Shown in pieces: positions 11,613 to 24,063 of a DNA stretch of 64,000 nucleotides (its first letter is position 1; each line of letters begins with the position of its first letter). Source of the stretch: Isoetes taiwanensis (Eukaryota; Streptophyta; Lycopodiopsida; Isoetales; Isoetaceae); the NCBI GenBank assembly GCA_021234155.1, contig JAJEKV010000165.1:186001-250000 (forward strand). Reading direction: 5' to 3'. The notes under the pieces were generated by a model that saw only the letters and a list, made by a program, of their open reading frames with translations, made no database searches and was not told the DNA's origin. The translations under genes and the position numbers were made by a program.

Positions 11613-11989
11613 TTTGGTAAAATTAAAATTTAAAAATCGAACATTTCACATAGCAGATTCCAAAATTGTACATTTAGATAGAATAATCCATATAATCATT
11701 TCCACATTAGTATTTGTACATGATAAACATAATATAAGGTAATCAATAGATTTTCTTAGAACGTAGTAACATATTTATATCTTATCTGAGCAATATCAAG
11801 GTGCAACGTATTCCATAAAGTACTTTCCAAGCTATTCCATCAGCTTTCATGTCAACGCCTACTCTACGAGCAAAATAGAGACAATTGGAGGAGAGAACCG
11901 TACCTGCAGCCAATCAATACACAATTAGCATGATAATGGTAAATGTGCAAGGGCCAAAAGGTACATTGGGTCTCTCAGTTTATCACTGA

Positions 11990-14404
11990 TCACCAATTGT
12001 ATCCTTTTGCCCTGAGGTGACATTAACTAGAAAGGATTGGAATAGTAGCATATCTAGCATTATAATTTCTCAATTATCAATCATTCCCATTAGACGAGAA
12101 CTAATTTCTTAGTCCCAAATCCAGCTGGTCATGTTGATAATTGTTCAATAGCATGATAATTTTCTTACAACTTTAAATTTTCAGATGTAAAAATCAGATT
12201 TCATACTCTTCTTAATGTTTTAAACAAGATAATACTTAAGCTCATACACTTAAGTTATGCGATTCCATTTTTGCCTTTCAATAAACTAAGGCAGCAAAAA
12301 ATCTAATGGAAACACAGAAATATGAAATATTTAGCTAGTCTAATCGATTTAGCAAATATCTTAATCATTTTATTCATGAAACAGTGAAGAACCTGATATT
12401 TGAAGTCTCGAGATAGTATACTCCAGAATAGGCATACATCGTTGCCTAGAATGCCATCAAATCTTTAGCGCATTTCGGCATTTTCCAGGAGCCATAATAC
12501 ATAGCATGCAACCATGTTTTAATCCCCAGCAGATGACGTGCGTGTCATCCTCCACCTTAAAATGCATCTGTATTATAAGGCAGAAATAGAAAGTATATAT
12601 TTCAAGCTCATTTGCAAGCCGTTATTTGTATTCAAAGTTGGCATTACCACATCGATCTCATTTACCTCTGTAGTTATGTTTTGATATAAGAAGGAATATG
12701 CAGAGCACCAAGTACTTAGTAAGGTCGATCAGAGCACCAAATACACAAAAAGCTCCACCTTAGATCAAAAAGATAAACTCTGACATGTTATCTGTTGTAT
12801 GCCAACAATCCATATCCGCTTCTATTTGCAATAGCATCTAGCACAAAGACCAGTATGAGCACTCAGTAGCTATTCTTGCAGGTAGAACAAGCTTGGCACA
12901 ACAAATCAAGATTGCAAGGCCAGACTAGTATATTTAAACAATATATTTAGCAATACAGCCTTCTTTAAGTTAATCGATGTTGTGCCTAGCTGCATAAGAG
13001 CCTTCCTTAGGATTGAACGATACCTTGCCTAGGCTGCATAACTGACCAGTAAATTTCGTACAGGGCATAAACAAACCCATCTTCAAAGCATCGACATCTT
13101 GCATAACAAAAATTGTGATATCAGAGCATTGTATTGTATTTACAGGGAGCAAATCCGCTGCCATTATCCTTCAATAAGGAACAAGGTGAGATTACCGTTC
13201 CAATCTGTGTACTGCAATAGATCCAGCATCATATTTTTCGGCTGCACCAAGTCATACAGGAGGCCAGTTTGGCGCCAAGCATTTCGGCCATTTGTAGTCA
13301 CGGACATTGAAAATATCCTTTTGCCCTAAGAGACAATATAGAAAAGCCCTAAATCGATTTCTATTTATGCCCTTGAAATATTTTTCAAGGGGTTATAGCC
13401 GTGTAGACGTCAAATCCATGCAAATAAAATAGAATAAGTCTTCTGCATCCACATAAACAAAAGCACTTTTGTGCTCAACGTAATTTATGTAGAGCAAAAA
13501 GCTAAGCCAAAAGGTGCATGTGCATTATATAGACAAGTGGCACACATGCATGACTAAGGCCACCAATCTTTAGAATAGAGCGTCCTATTCAAGCCATATA
13601 ATTTTTCCAGAAGTTACAACACATAATGTAAAATTTGTTTGTAGCATTCAATATGCAACATATAAATTCGTTTGCACACCCATATAGGTAGTAATTTATC
13701 TTGCATTTTTCCATTTTTGTATTGTCCCTCCAACCTTGTCAAATATCATGCTCCATGTCAAATATCATATTCATGTAGAAAGCCTTCTGTGTCACCACGG
13801 AATTAAGAGAAAGCTTGTTTACCATGTAGAGTCGTTTGTGAACAATATGCCACAACGCTTTTACATGCCTTGATTTCTTTGCCAATTTCTATCCATTGGA
13901 TTTTTTTGCCTTTTTCTAGGCCAAATAAGCTATTTGAGCAACAAACCATTGTTAACTATTTTCAAAGATCTCATTTTCAAAAGCTTTTTGTCCCATATTT
14001 TAAATGTGGAACCATATAGCTAAAAACAATTTCACACAAGCGGCCTTAATCGCAAAAGTACGTTGAGCCACGCTCAAGATGGATAAATTTCCCAATGTAC
14101 ATCCACCTTATATTCTTGTTGTCCAGACTATAATTTTTTCTCAAGTGTATTAATAGATTTTTTGGCCATAACCAAAGTAGAGTATAAGTCTTCAGAATGA
14201 ATCACCCTATACATTCAAAGCCAAGCTACAAATGATGAATGTGGTAAGATCGCCTCTAATTCTTGTCACTCAAGAGCTTTAATGGCAAAATTCAAACTCC
14301 AAAGGTTACAATACAATACACCACATGCAACCCTATAGATTTCAATGTTATCCACTCATAAGATAACGTCATTCAACCTTAAGAAGATCCAAAGAGAATA
14401 TTCT
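11990..14404. other. Long stretch without a recognisable gene
   Basis: AT-rich, only short random-looking open frames. I see no splice-supported coding region, RNA gene or transposon terminus. A weak repeat D relative lies just before it at about 11900-11990. Confidence 0.5.
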
Positions 14405-14574
14405 CTTCTTCTTCTTCTTCTTCTTCTTCTTCTTCTTCTTCTTCTTCTTCTTCTTCTTCTTCTTCTTCTTCTTCTTCTTCTTCTTCTTCTTCTTCTTCTT
14501 CTTCTTCTTCTTCTTCTTCTTCTTCTTCTTCTTCTTCTTCTTCTTCTTCTTCTTCTTCTTCTTCTTCTTCTTCT
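14405..14574. repeat. (TTC)n microsatellite, about 56 uninterrupted units
   Basis: The longest pure triplet tract in the window, with no interruption, followed directly by repeat C copy 3. Lack of interruptions suggests recent expansion. Confidence 0.98.
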
Positions 14575-14703
14575 ATACATCTTCATCAGGACTACTAACA
14601 GATTATAGTAAAAACATTTTACTACACCGCTTTCGTTCAAGACGAAGAATACACAACACATATCCATCCTGGCGTTACCCAGGCCACAAATGGAGGGCAC
14701 AAT
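14575..14703. repeat. Repeat C, copy 3
   Basis: More diverged copy: the positions matching CAGATWATG, TTTCGTTCAA, ATCCWSCCTGG and CAGGCCACA are kept in the same order and at the same distance from the triplet tract. Confidence 0.65.
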
Positions 14704-15327
14704 ACCTAAAACATCATTTCCATAATATTTCCATAATACTGTAACATCAATTCCACATTAGCATTTTAATACGTATATAGAGTTTTAGAATTCTACCAGT
14801 GTAACGTACAAAGTATAGAGTGTAAAGTATTTTACATCCTTTTAGAAAGCATATCCATGTTCCTATTTCAAATCTCATATGAGCCTTTAATTTTCAGAAT
14901 TTCAGAAAATATATTGTTCACAAAGTAATTACTGTTCATATAATTTCTAAATAGCAGCATCTTATTTTATTATATCATATGTCAACATACAAATTCCAGC
15001 ACATTAATTTCCCAATTTATATTATATCATAGTTTAAAACATGTAGACCATTATCATAAACTATCTCAACATCTCAAAGTTTTTAACGAATAACCATGCA
15101 TTAATTCATGTGACAAAGTTTCATGAAGGAATCTAACTTATATCTTTCTTTCAAGTATGACAGCTGCAATCTCTTATCATGCTGCCAATATTCTTAGTAC
15201 CCCTCAAGATTTAGTTAGATCTCACCAAATGAAGTATGAGATCTGGATTTGTTGATCGTTTTTCCGTTGTATCATCTTCCCTTGTGGTAGCTTTTGTGTT
15301 GCCACCTTGTAAATTTGAAAGAACAGG

Positions 15328-15450
15328 AGATGGTGTCTCGGTTACCTGCACCCAAACAGACCAATATTAGCATGAAAATGGTAATAAGGAAAGGGGCGTC
15401 AGGTAAGCAATGAGACACTATGGCTCTTCGCCCTTCACCTATTCTTTTCA
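15328..15450. repeat. Repeat D, copy 2
   Basis: Partner of 9340-9466, at a similar distance downstream of repeat C as in copy 1. Confidence 0.72.
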
Positions 15451-16403
15451 AAGAAGAATGGTGTATTATAAGCAAAATGAGCTCAAAAACTTACAATAAA
15501 TCTTAGAAACATCACAAATTGTCTAATAGCTGCTTACATCAGCTTTATAGTCTGACATACTAGCATATAATTAGCCATATGGAAAGCATACAAGTCTGAA
15601 CCTTGCTGCCATTAACCAAGCAGATGGCAAATCTCAAATGCAAGAGTGCAGGTTTATTAGACATACCATGTTCAGCTAACATGCAGCCAGTATCAGCATA
15701 TATACACAGTTACACAAAGGAATATCAGCCTATTTATTGGATATGGTGAAGCCAGCAGATGCATAGTATATTTTTCAACCGCTATTTAATTAATAACTGT
15801 TCAACATCTATATAAATTACCATTTATCCACATATTTAATCTGCAAAATGTCCATAAGAATTAGAATATTCTGCACAAGCCTTATTCTGCACCAATAACA
15901 GTCCTATTCTTTTTTATCTTTTCATTCTTTATCCTAGCATATTTCTTATCTCATATTCATAAAAATGTCTTAGTTCAAGCATGTAGCGATACCACAGTCC
16001 CTCATTTCCATATTAGAGTGCATAAAACATCTACTAGGCAGTAAAAACTCCTAACTATTATTAGTTTTTCAAGATTTGAAGTAGTACAACAAGAGCACAT
16101 TTTTGTTTTAACCACGTTTAATCACATGTATCAGAGTATTAGATCCGGCTATTTCTTCTTTCTATTTGAACTGGCACCGCAGCATTAATCATAAGCAGCA
16201 CTATCCTGGTAAGATGCAAATCCTTATCTTTATCATGAAAGCACTTTATTCTGGTCTAGCCCAGCTCAAAATCCATAGTATAACATCAGCGTAAGCAATA
16301 CTTAGACAGCTTTACGAGATTAAAAGATGGAAATACCAGCTGAGCTGTTTAATGGAGCTCCAAAATGTGAACATATCACACTAAGAATTAATAATAAAAG
16401 ACT
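15451..16403. other. No gene recognised
   Basis: AT-rich spacer between repeat D copy 2 and repeat X copy 2, without supported features. Confidence 0.5.
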
Positions 16404-16613
16404 TGGATTTGGTCGCTCCTAGACTTGGCGTCCATCCTCAGAATCATTTGCTTGCCTCCATTATCTCCATTATTATTCCTTGCACTTCTTTCAGGCGGAG
16501 AGTTCCCAGCTTGATGTGCATTGTTTCCAAGAATGTAGAAGCCCTTAGGCATTTCGTCTCTCTAGCAATAGAATCGGCAACGAAGCCACAGAGTATGCAG
16601 TAGAGTAGCCGCT
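16404..16613. repeat. Repeat X, copy 2
   Basis: Partner of 91-270. It runs into a local duplication at 16574-16652, where CAGAGTATGCARTARARTAGCC occurs twice about 42 bp apart. Confidence 0.7.
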
Positions 16614-16922
16614 CAGAAAGACGGAACAGAGTATGCAATAAAATAGCCGCTCCGATATTTGGTAAACCTAAAACCCAAATTTTCGTCCATATATTCATTT
16701 CTTAGGTATCACTAATGCATCTATGCATTTAATGCCACCGTCTACCCTATTTAGTATTTTCGGTGCCAAGGCAAAATATTCTAGCATATTTGAACCACAT
16801 TTTTCAGGCCCCTTATGGCCCCGTAAATAAAAAGCAACATCACAACTTTAATCATTGTAGAGCCAAAACACCAAGGTACAATGTATTTGGTAATCTATGT
16901 ACTAGGTATGAGTTGTAACCAT

Positions 16923-17200
16923 CAAAGGCAAAAAATAGGAAAACATACCTTAAAAAAGGCGCTCCAATATCATAAGTATTTTGGTACTTAGAAAGTGAGT
17001 TACCATGCAAAGCCCATTTGCATGTATCCCCACTTTTTGCTTGCATAACATAAATAGGCATCATAGGCAAAAAATAAGCAAATATACCTTAAAAAGGCGC
17101 TCCCATATCATTAGTATTTTGGTCCTTAACAAAGTAACTTGCCATGCAAATCCCACTTGCATGTCCAACCATGTGTCTAGCTTGCATAAAGTAAACTAAA
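16923..17200. repeat. Tandem duplication, about 140-bp unit
   Basis: Two diverged copies (about 16923-17062 and 17063-17200), each containing GGCAAAAAATA, ACCTTAAAAARGGCGCTCC, ATATCAT.AGTATTTTGGT and CCATGCAAA.CCCA.TTGCATGT. Confidence 0.9.
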
Positions 17201-17533
17201 GGCGCATGCATGCCACTAAAATCTAATTCCTTATGAATTATGTCAGTATCGTCCTTTTAATGGTAATTACTAGATGCCAACATCTTTGAATACAACGAGT
17301 CCCATCATTTTTTAAAAAAAATATATAGGTGCCATCATATAAGTCCCATCATCTATAAAAAGTATTGGTGCCATCATAATCAAATAACCTAGGTGCAATC
17401 ATGCTAGAGCAATACATTTCCATATGACATCGAATTTCCAAATCACATCTTCAAATTTTCAAGTCCCTTTTTTTTTTTTTTTTTAAATTCCATGTGGCAC
17501 AAGTGCCATGGCCTTTGACTATGCCAAAGCAAT

Positions 17534-18304
17534 ATGTTTACACCATGTGAACCATGTGACAAGGCACACATTAGACTAATAAAATCATTTAAAGGAGCAC
17601 CCTTTGCACACCCTCCATAGGCCTATCTAAATCATAAGAGAATTATCAAAAGATGAAGAAGAAGAATCTTCTTCTTCTTCTTCTTCTTCTTCTTCTTCTT
17701 CTTCTTCTTCTTCTTCTTCTTCTTCTTCTTCTTCTTCTTCTTCTTCTTCTTCTTCTTCTTCTTCTTCTTCTTCTTCTTCTTCTTCACCAGGACCATGTTC
17801 AGCCATCGCCACATGGTCATGGCTCATCTTCTATAAATTATATATATAGTAAAATAGCAAATGTTCCCAAAATAAAATTTCTAACACTTATTGTTCATGC
17901 ATCAAGGCGTCAAAGAATAGAATCATAGTGTATAAATTACATATGAGTTGATTTTATCCTTCAAAAAAAAAAAGTACATATGAGTTGATGAATTGATAAA
18001 TATATGTATATGGCATATGTCACATATGACACGTGTTGTGTCATATAGGGGCATATGTGTCACTTTATATATATAGTGTGAGTGGCATACCATGTACGTC
18101 ACTTATGTCGTATAGTTGTCATATGACATATTTATGTCATATAGGGGCATACGTGTCATTTAAATATTACGTGTTACTTTATATATTATTATCACTCATA
18201 TATAAAATATGTTTGTCTTTTGTTTCAGCTAATTTGTTTGACGCCAAAAAAGCCAATGGTTGATACATGTAAATTTTGTTTGAAGTACTCCACTCCTCAA
18301 ATCC
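17534..18304. repeat. Repeat A, copy 2 (contains a TTC microsatellite)
   Basis: Partner of 5922-6621. At the 5' side of its triplet tract, four GAA units face the TTC units, giving a local inverted repeat. Confidence 0.88.
17655..17785. repeat. (GAA)4 then (TTC)n microsatellite
   Basis: GAAGAAGAAGAA is followed by about 40 TTC units inside repeat A copy 2. Open frames of poly-Leu, poly-Lys and poly-Glu across it are artefacts. Confidence 0.98.
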
Positions 18305-18738
18305 TTCACATAGCATAGGAATCCAACGTACTCGCAAAGTCTTGATCACCATAACTGTTGGCTTATACCTGCCACCATAAATAAATATGCAACCTTGACT
18401 TTGGCATTGCCATAATGCCACTACAATTAAATGTTTTAGAAGTCCTCAACATGCTTTTTAAGAATCCATACAAGTCATAAATGTGATCTGTGAAAGCCAA
18501 AGGCCAATTTATTTTTAAAGGTACAATAGTCATAGATGTGACCAAAGACCATTTTATTTTTAATGGAACAATGTTTCCCCTAAGGAGTATAACCAGCATG
18601 CAACCATATGTTAAGTTCATCAATTATAGCAGGAATAGGATCATGCCATATAGATGCGAGCTCACCTATTAAAATTATTTTTTGAGAGAGGCCGTACTCA
18701 AGGATACTCAATTCCACTATAAAAGAATTATAAAGAAT

Positions 18739-18865
18739 CAACTCCTCCTCCTCCTCCTCCTCCTCCTAGTATGTTCTTACAAAAACTATGGTCAGATAAT
18801 GCAAAAAAATATTTAAAAGACTCGTTTAGAGTAAGGACATGTCTCTCAATATCTACCCTAAAGGC
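18739..18865. repeat. (CTC)n tract plus repeat C, copy 4
   Basis: Nine CTC units (18739-18767) are followed directly by TATGTTCTTACAAAAACTATGG and the rest of repeat C up to TCAATATCTACCCT. The triplet type differs from copies 2 and 3, but the junction position is the same. Confidence 0.75.
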
Positions 18866-20183
18866 TCATTATGCATTTCGTCTTATTCTGTGACATAAAA
18901 TATCCAAGGTCCTCAATATAAATTAATGTGTTTGTCTCTTTCAACAAGTCCCAAAAATTCAAAACACTATAATGAAAGAATTTAAATCTTTAACTTTTAT
19001 ACACATGGTATGATATGGATTCAAAATAAGCAAAGGAAAATAATAATGGATAAAACGATACAATAAAGTACTTAAAGTATTGTAGCAAAAACTCAAGAGA
19101 CCAAGAAATGTAGAAAGCATTAAAAGATTGCAATCATGAATTACATATTGTCTATTGTTGTTGTGCTCCTTCTGAAATCCCCTCAAACTATGCATGAAAT
19201 AATAAATAAGAACAAAATTGCAAGGCTTCAAAAAAAAAAAAAAAAAAAAGAGAGGAGAAAAAGCACACCATATTATCACATAAACTCTGCAATAGTGCAG
19301 TGCAGATTCATTCTGGTTAGCTCCAAATTCAAAATCTTAACACTTTCAAGTGAACTACAATAATAAAGCAAAATATTACTTCTTTGCATGAGCCCATTTT
19401 TCTCATCATAGAATATGTTCTTCATCAAACAACCGCTTTAATGGACAAAGAAATAGATTTCGTAGGCAACAAAGCATGAGCAGATGAAGAAAGGTAAAAA
19501 TCTAAGTTAACCGATCAAAAATATTTTAACAAAATTTATTATACCTCGCAGAATCCGGACTGGAGGCCAATCTTGGAAGATCCGATTGATCTAGTGCCAT
19601 CAGGCAGTGGCTAACTCTGCTTGCTAAAAAAAAAAAAAAAAAAAAAACATAAAATGCATCAGATCACACAACAATGACGCAAATGCCTTTGTAGAGGGTT
19701 TTCATACCACGTCAAATATAGATGCACATTCCAAACAACATGGCAATAGCGACGGCCTCTCTTAGACACCTGCAATCTAATAATCGTGGAGCCAAAGCAA
19801 GAAATCAAGCAATCAATCAAATAAGATTGCCAAAAGGATCGAAAACCTAAAACCCCAAAAAACCCAGGCCAAAATCATATGGGAAAAAAATGTCCCGACT
19901 TTTGGAAAGACCGGAATTTCTTTTCGGCACCGAAACTTCTAAAAACCTTAGAAATATAACTTAAAAAAAAAAAACCAAAAATGTTTCCCACCAAATCGGA
20001 AATTACCAAATTAATAAGATTGATATTATAGGTAATATTCTAAGATTTAAAACAATGGAGTAATTTCTATATAATTGTGGTGAAGATGCATAGTGCTAGC
20101 ATATAGAGAAAAAACCAAAGACATGATATCAAGGTCCTTTACCATTCTTAATATATGTTAAAGCCATTAGTAATACAATATAA
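18866..20183. other. No gene recognised
   Basis: AT-rich with A-runs at about 19231-19249 and 19627-19647. The second run could be the tail of an undetected retroposed copy. No credible coding region. Confidence 0.5.
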
Positions 20184-20417
20184 TGCGTCTGGGCGTTTAG
20201 TCTAGTGGTAATACACTAGGTCTAGCAACTATAGGTCTCGAGTTCGAGACCGCCCAGAATCGCACTCTGAACTGTTGGGTGTCAAAACCCACAGACGCAA
20301 TGTAAAGTGGTTGGGGGCAGGGCCCAACAAAGCAATGTAGTGTGGTGTGTGGTCACATGTCCAGTTGGATGCTGCCTAGTGGCGTGACGTTAAAATACTA
20401 TCTATCTATCTATCTTT
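20184..20417 (+). mobile_element. tRNA-derived SINE
   Basis: The head GGGCGTTTAGTCTAGTGGTA has a good A box (TTAGTCTAGTGGT), and GAGTTCGAGACC is a good B box. The pair GGGCG...CGCCC mimics an acceptor stem, and GGTCTC...GAGACC forms a T-stem. A non-tRNA body with GTTGGGTGTCAAAACCCA and GGGGGCAGGGCCC follows, and it ends in a (CTAT)n tail at 20396-20417. The head is too short and its anticodon arm too irregular for a functional tRNA gene. Confidence 0.82.
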
Positions 20418-20817
20418 TCGAATTCAGGATCCTTAAGTATGCTCTTCTAGAATGTAAGTTTTTCAAGACGTAAAATTTTAAAGTGCAAGAGAATTTCTGA
20501 AACATCTATTAATAATTATTTTCAGTCATTCAAATTGCATGTTGCTATTTAAAGGCAATGCAAAATTGGGGCAAAAATTTAGTATTGATTTTTCAACATA
20601 TGAAGAATTTTGGAAAACAGAAATCTCATGGCACATAGCATAAACAAATCTGCAAGAGATGGTTGAGGAGTTTGCAAAATTTTGGCGATCATTCCCTTGG
20701 AGCCAATGTACATATTAGCATGGATTACCAAAGCTTAGCACCACATACGAATGATGGCCATTGCCATGGACATTCAAAGACACCCTTGGATTGGAGACGT
20801 GTGACATTTGGGGCTTC

Positions 20818-21022
20818 TTAATCCATGCCTCAACTGAGTCCATAGATCCACAACGTCTCATGTAAATAAAGCAATCCAAACTTGACTCTTGAGTTGTAAA
20901 AGAAGAACCATTGGAATGCTTAAGCTCGAAAATCACAGATCTAATTGAGCAATGAGCTCAAAAGCTATTGCAGCCTTCACTTGACCTCTGCACGCCTGCT
21001 TTATGCACTTGGATCCTGCCAT
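20818..21022 (-). pseudogene. Small Ser-rich protein family, broken copy 1
   Basis: Minus-strand relative of the genes at 23839 and 25290. From ATG 21022 it reads MAGSK...QACRGQVKAAIA, then loses frame after EL through an apparent one-base deletion. The later part (LKHSNGSS, ESSLDC, RCGSMDSVE) is recognisable in another frame. About 19 bases are missing before the original stop at 20818-20820, where AGCCAGGATCTAATTTGTG is present in the intact copy. Its promoter region is conserved, with a TATAAAA at about 21107-21113. It is the only copy in the opposite orientation. Confidence 0.85.
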
Positions 21023-21119
21023 AATTAAGTCGGAAGGAAGAATGCTGGAAGTGAGAACGGAAGAAGAGGAGGAGGAGGATGATGTGTTGGATCTATCCAC
21101 GATGGCTTTTATACAGCAA

Positions 21120-22330
21120 GTACAAATTGTAGAAGCACTTGGTTTGCTAAAACTATAGAAGCATTTGGTTTGCTACAACTTGTAAGGACATGTTGCGCAA
21201 ATTATTGTTATTTGGCAATGAGATGCATGTGCACATAAGCACATGCCATGCGAACTACAATACTTATCGTGTACAATACTTATCGTGTTTCTTTAAACAA
21301 CTTCATGTTGTCATTTTCTAGTTTACGATGCATCCTTTGTCAACCATCTCCGTGACGGTGACACTAAACATAGTGTAATGATAATCAAAGGTAAAATTGT
21401 GGCTATGATAATGACATTCAGTAAAATTGTGGACAATTTCTATTCTTTACTTTACTAATAGGTGCTCAAATGACAATCTTGAATAAACAAGAGAAGTTTA
21501 TGTTTACTCTTCAATTATTACATTCATGATGCATATCAGTTGTTGATTATTAGATTATAACATAATGCTGTCAGAATCCACCAGCAAGAAATGCTATTAT
21601 TGACAATGGATGTTAGATTATGCTTTTCTCTGATAGCAAGAAGCTTTGCAAAGTTTGAAATATGTTTACAACACAATCATTAAGTATCATTGACTGCGCA
21701 TGTTGTAGAAGTTGTCCCCATTTTGGAGACAATAACTCGTACTGCCATGATTATCTGGTGGACTACATTTTGTTTGAGGCTATCCTATATAACAAATAAA
21801 CAATACTAACCATTTGAAACCAACTAAGCCATTAATAGACTAGTTGTCATGTGCTAATGCACACACATCATTTAATTTTGACATTTGTTTATGCTTCAAA
21901 GGATTGACTTTGATACAACATTGTGGGTACAATTGGTAAAAACTTCAAATCATTTTGTGATATTCCAGTGGGAGCCATGCAATTGCACTGAACATCATAG
22001 CCTTTTTCCTTCTCTCTTTGCTACTCATAGAAGATGATGCACAATCAAACTAAATGGTATTGTCTCCTCAAATCATGGCAAACAATACCTATAATTGGCA
22101 ATTATTTTGCAAAGAGTGCTGCCTCCTTTATAATAACTCTGAAGCTTGTGTAACTCCTGGTTGACATCCTAACATCAAAAATAGGATAATAACCCGCAAC
22201 CATCTGACCTGCTGGAAGAATTGAATTGAATGACTTTTATCGTGCCTGGCCAGATGGGATGTGCAAGAGCATAGGTGCATACATGCGCAAACAGAAGAGG
22301 ATCGTGAAGGCTCAAGGATCTGACCATTCC
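21120..22330. other. No gene recognised
   Basis: Spacer between the minus-strand broken copy and the + strand array. It contains no supported feature. Confidence 0.5.
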
Positions 22331-22640
22331 TAACAGAAAGGCAATGTATAAGGATCATGAATTAACCATTATAAGTATGTTTCTCATGTAAATCCTACTC
22401 CAAGATTCTTGGTACCATCTCTAGTACTCGCTCTTTCAATTTTGTTGTTGACTATTTTTTACTTCTATTTCTTTTGTAGACCATGTGGTAGAATCCTGTA
22501 TGTTATCTTTGAGATCGCAAGTCTCACCTAAGGCAAGCCATGACGAGCTTGATGGCAGTAAAATCACAATTATTAAGAGAGGCCAGTATTTAGATCTTAT
22601 ATAGCACATAAATGTCCATGAAGTATTTCCCTAGATTTGT
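22331..22640 (+). repeat. Block E, copy 1 (decayed exon-like block)
   Basis: Homologous to 25975-26250 and 27530-27850. It has a T-rich run ending TTTTGTAG (acceptor-like), then AAGGCAAGCCATGACGAGCTTGATG and AGAGAGGCCAGTA. In this copy the frame is broken by early stops, unlike copy 2. Confidence 0.65.
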
Positions 22641-22879
22641 AACTTTTTCACAATATCAAATGTGCTGCAATTGCACAATTTCACTAAACTCTTGTGAATG
22701 GTTACGCTACTATCTTAACATTGTTTGAGATTAATGATTTTGGAAATTAACCGACTGTAGTGGGAATAAGTCAAACTGTAAGTGGCTGGTTAAAAATTCT
22801 TCGATTCACAAATGCAACAAAGTTCGGAAATGGTATGACTGCATCTCAGCAGCGAATTTTTGAGGTTTTTTACATGATG

Positions 22880-23200
22880 CGGAGCAAAGACCTCCTTCGA
22901 TTATCATGTACGTACAAGACATAGCTGCCTCTTTTGACACAAATGAATGAATTCATTTCTTTGATTATTCAAGTGGAGATACAGCCATGAGCACACGTTT
23001 TCTTATGTTAAAATTAGAAGGGATGCTTTCTACTTCTAGATAACTTTGTGCTTCCAGATTAAGAGATGCTCATAAGTTTCCTTTCGGTGGCATTTCTTCA
23101 AGCAGATATGAGCTCACGGTCGACTATTTTAAGGTAGATACACTGCTGATTTATGTTTTCAGATTCGTAATGGCAACCTTGACATTAAAAAAATAAAAGA
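22880..23200. repeat. Block F, copy 1
   Basis: Diverged duplicate of about 26670-26975. Landmarks are GGAGCAAAGACC.CCTTCGATTA, AGCTGCCTCTTT, AGAGATGCTCATAAGT and TTCTTCAAGCAGATA.GA. It lies upstream of the intact gene at 23839, but in the second unit downstream of the gene at 25290, consistent with a tandem array. Confidence 0.7.
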
Positions 23201-23740
23201 TGACTGTCTTGGAAAAGCATGTACATAAATTCAATGAGAACAACAATTGAACAACAGACAGCTTGGAACAAACCTTATGCTTCACAAATTACAAATGCTT
23301 TACATCTCCTACATGATTTGGCTTGTGCTTAAGATGCATGTGCCACAATTAATAACTAGAGTTCAAGTTGGCATCGCATACAAGACCGTGACAAGCAACA
23401 TGGAAACAACGATTCTATAATCAGAGGTTAATAACTGAAATGCATAAAACTTAACCAGTCTTAATATTCGAATTCGTAATTTGTTAGATACAACATGTTG
23501 AACAGAGCCACAACTTGTCTTCTGAAATTACACTGTGGTCATCCCTTCCATAGTGCAGTGCAGCCCAAAAGATTATAGTACAGGACAAAGCATAATCTAG
23601 CAAAGGACAACGTGAGCTTGTTTAAAGAAACACGACAAGTTATGTGCTTATATGCACCTCAAACTCATGGCAACATAATAATTTAAGCAACATGTAATTA
23701 CAAGCTGGAACAGACCATGTGCTTTACAAATTACACTTGC

Positions 23741-23750
23741 TTTATAAATG
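23741..23750 (+). promoter_or_regulatory. TATA box of the 23839 gene
   Basis: TTTATAAATG, about 90 bp upstream of the ATG. It is followed by GCTAGATCCAACA, also present after the TATA of the 25290 copy, and by CTTCTTCAG in the leader. Confidence 0.6.
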
Positions 23751-23838
23751 TTGTGTGCTAGATCCAACAACATCATTCGCTTTCCTCCTCCTCTTCTTCA
23801 GGGTTCTCGATTCCGGCATTCTTCTTTAGAGCTTAGCT

Positions 23839-24063
23839 ATGGCGGGATCCAAGTCCAAAAAGCCGGCCCGCAGAGGTCAGGTGAAGTCTGCAATAGCCTC
23901 TGAGCTTATGGGTTCAATTGCCTGTGTATTTAGCAAGCTTAAGTACTCTAGTGGTTCCTCATACATATCTGAAGAATCAAGTCCAAATTGCTCCTCCTAC
24001 ATGAGCCGTTGTGGGTCTGTGCACTCATTTGAGAGACAAGAACTAATTTGTGGCAGTGACTAA
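23839..24063 (+). CDS. Small Ser-rich protein, 74 residues, function unknown
   Basis: I do not recognise this family. The protein starts MAGSKSKKPARRGQVKSAIA, a basic N-terminus that could bind nucleic acid or direct nuclear import. A short hydrophobic-amphipathic stretch (ELMGSIACVFSKLKY) follows, then a Ser-rich acidic half with SSYISEESS, NCSSYMSRCGS and a C-terminal LICGSD. No signal peptide or membrane span is apparent. It shares length and motif order with the gene at 25290, and coding-only conservation together with a conserved TATA and leader argue that it is real. Its 3' flank is shared with the broken copy at 28133. Nearby copies suggest local tandem duplication. Regulation beyond the TATA box is not visible. 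Confidence 0.75.
   Translation: MAGSKSKKPARRGQVKSAIASELMGSIACVFSKLKYSSGSSYISEESSPNCSSYMSRCGSVHSFERQELICGSD

Noticed and set aside
20190-20262. Possible functional tRNA gene
   Set aside because: A and B boxes are present, but the anticodon arm is irregular and a SINE body with a CTAT tail follows.
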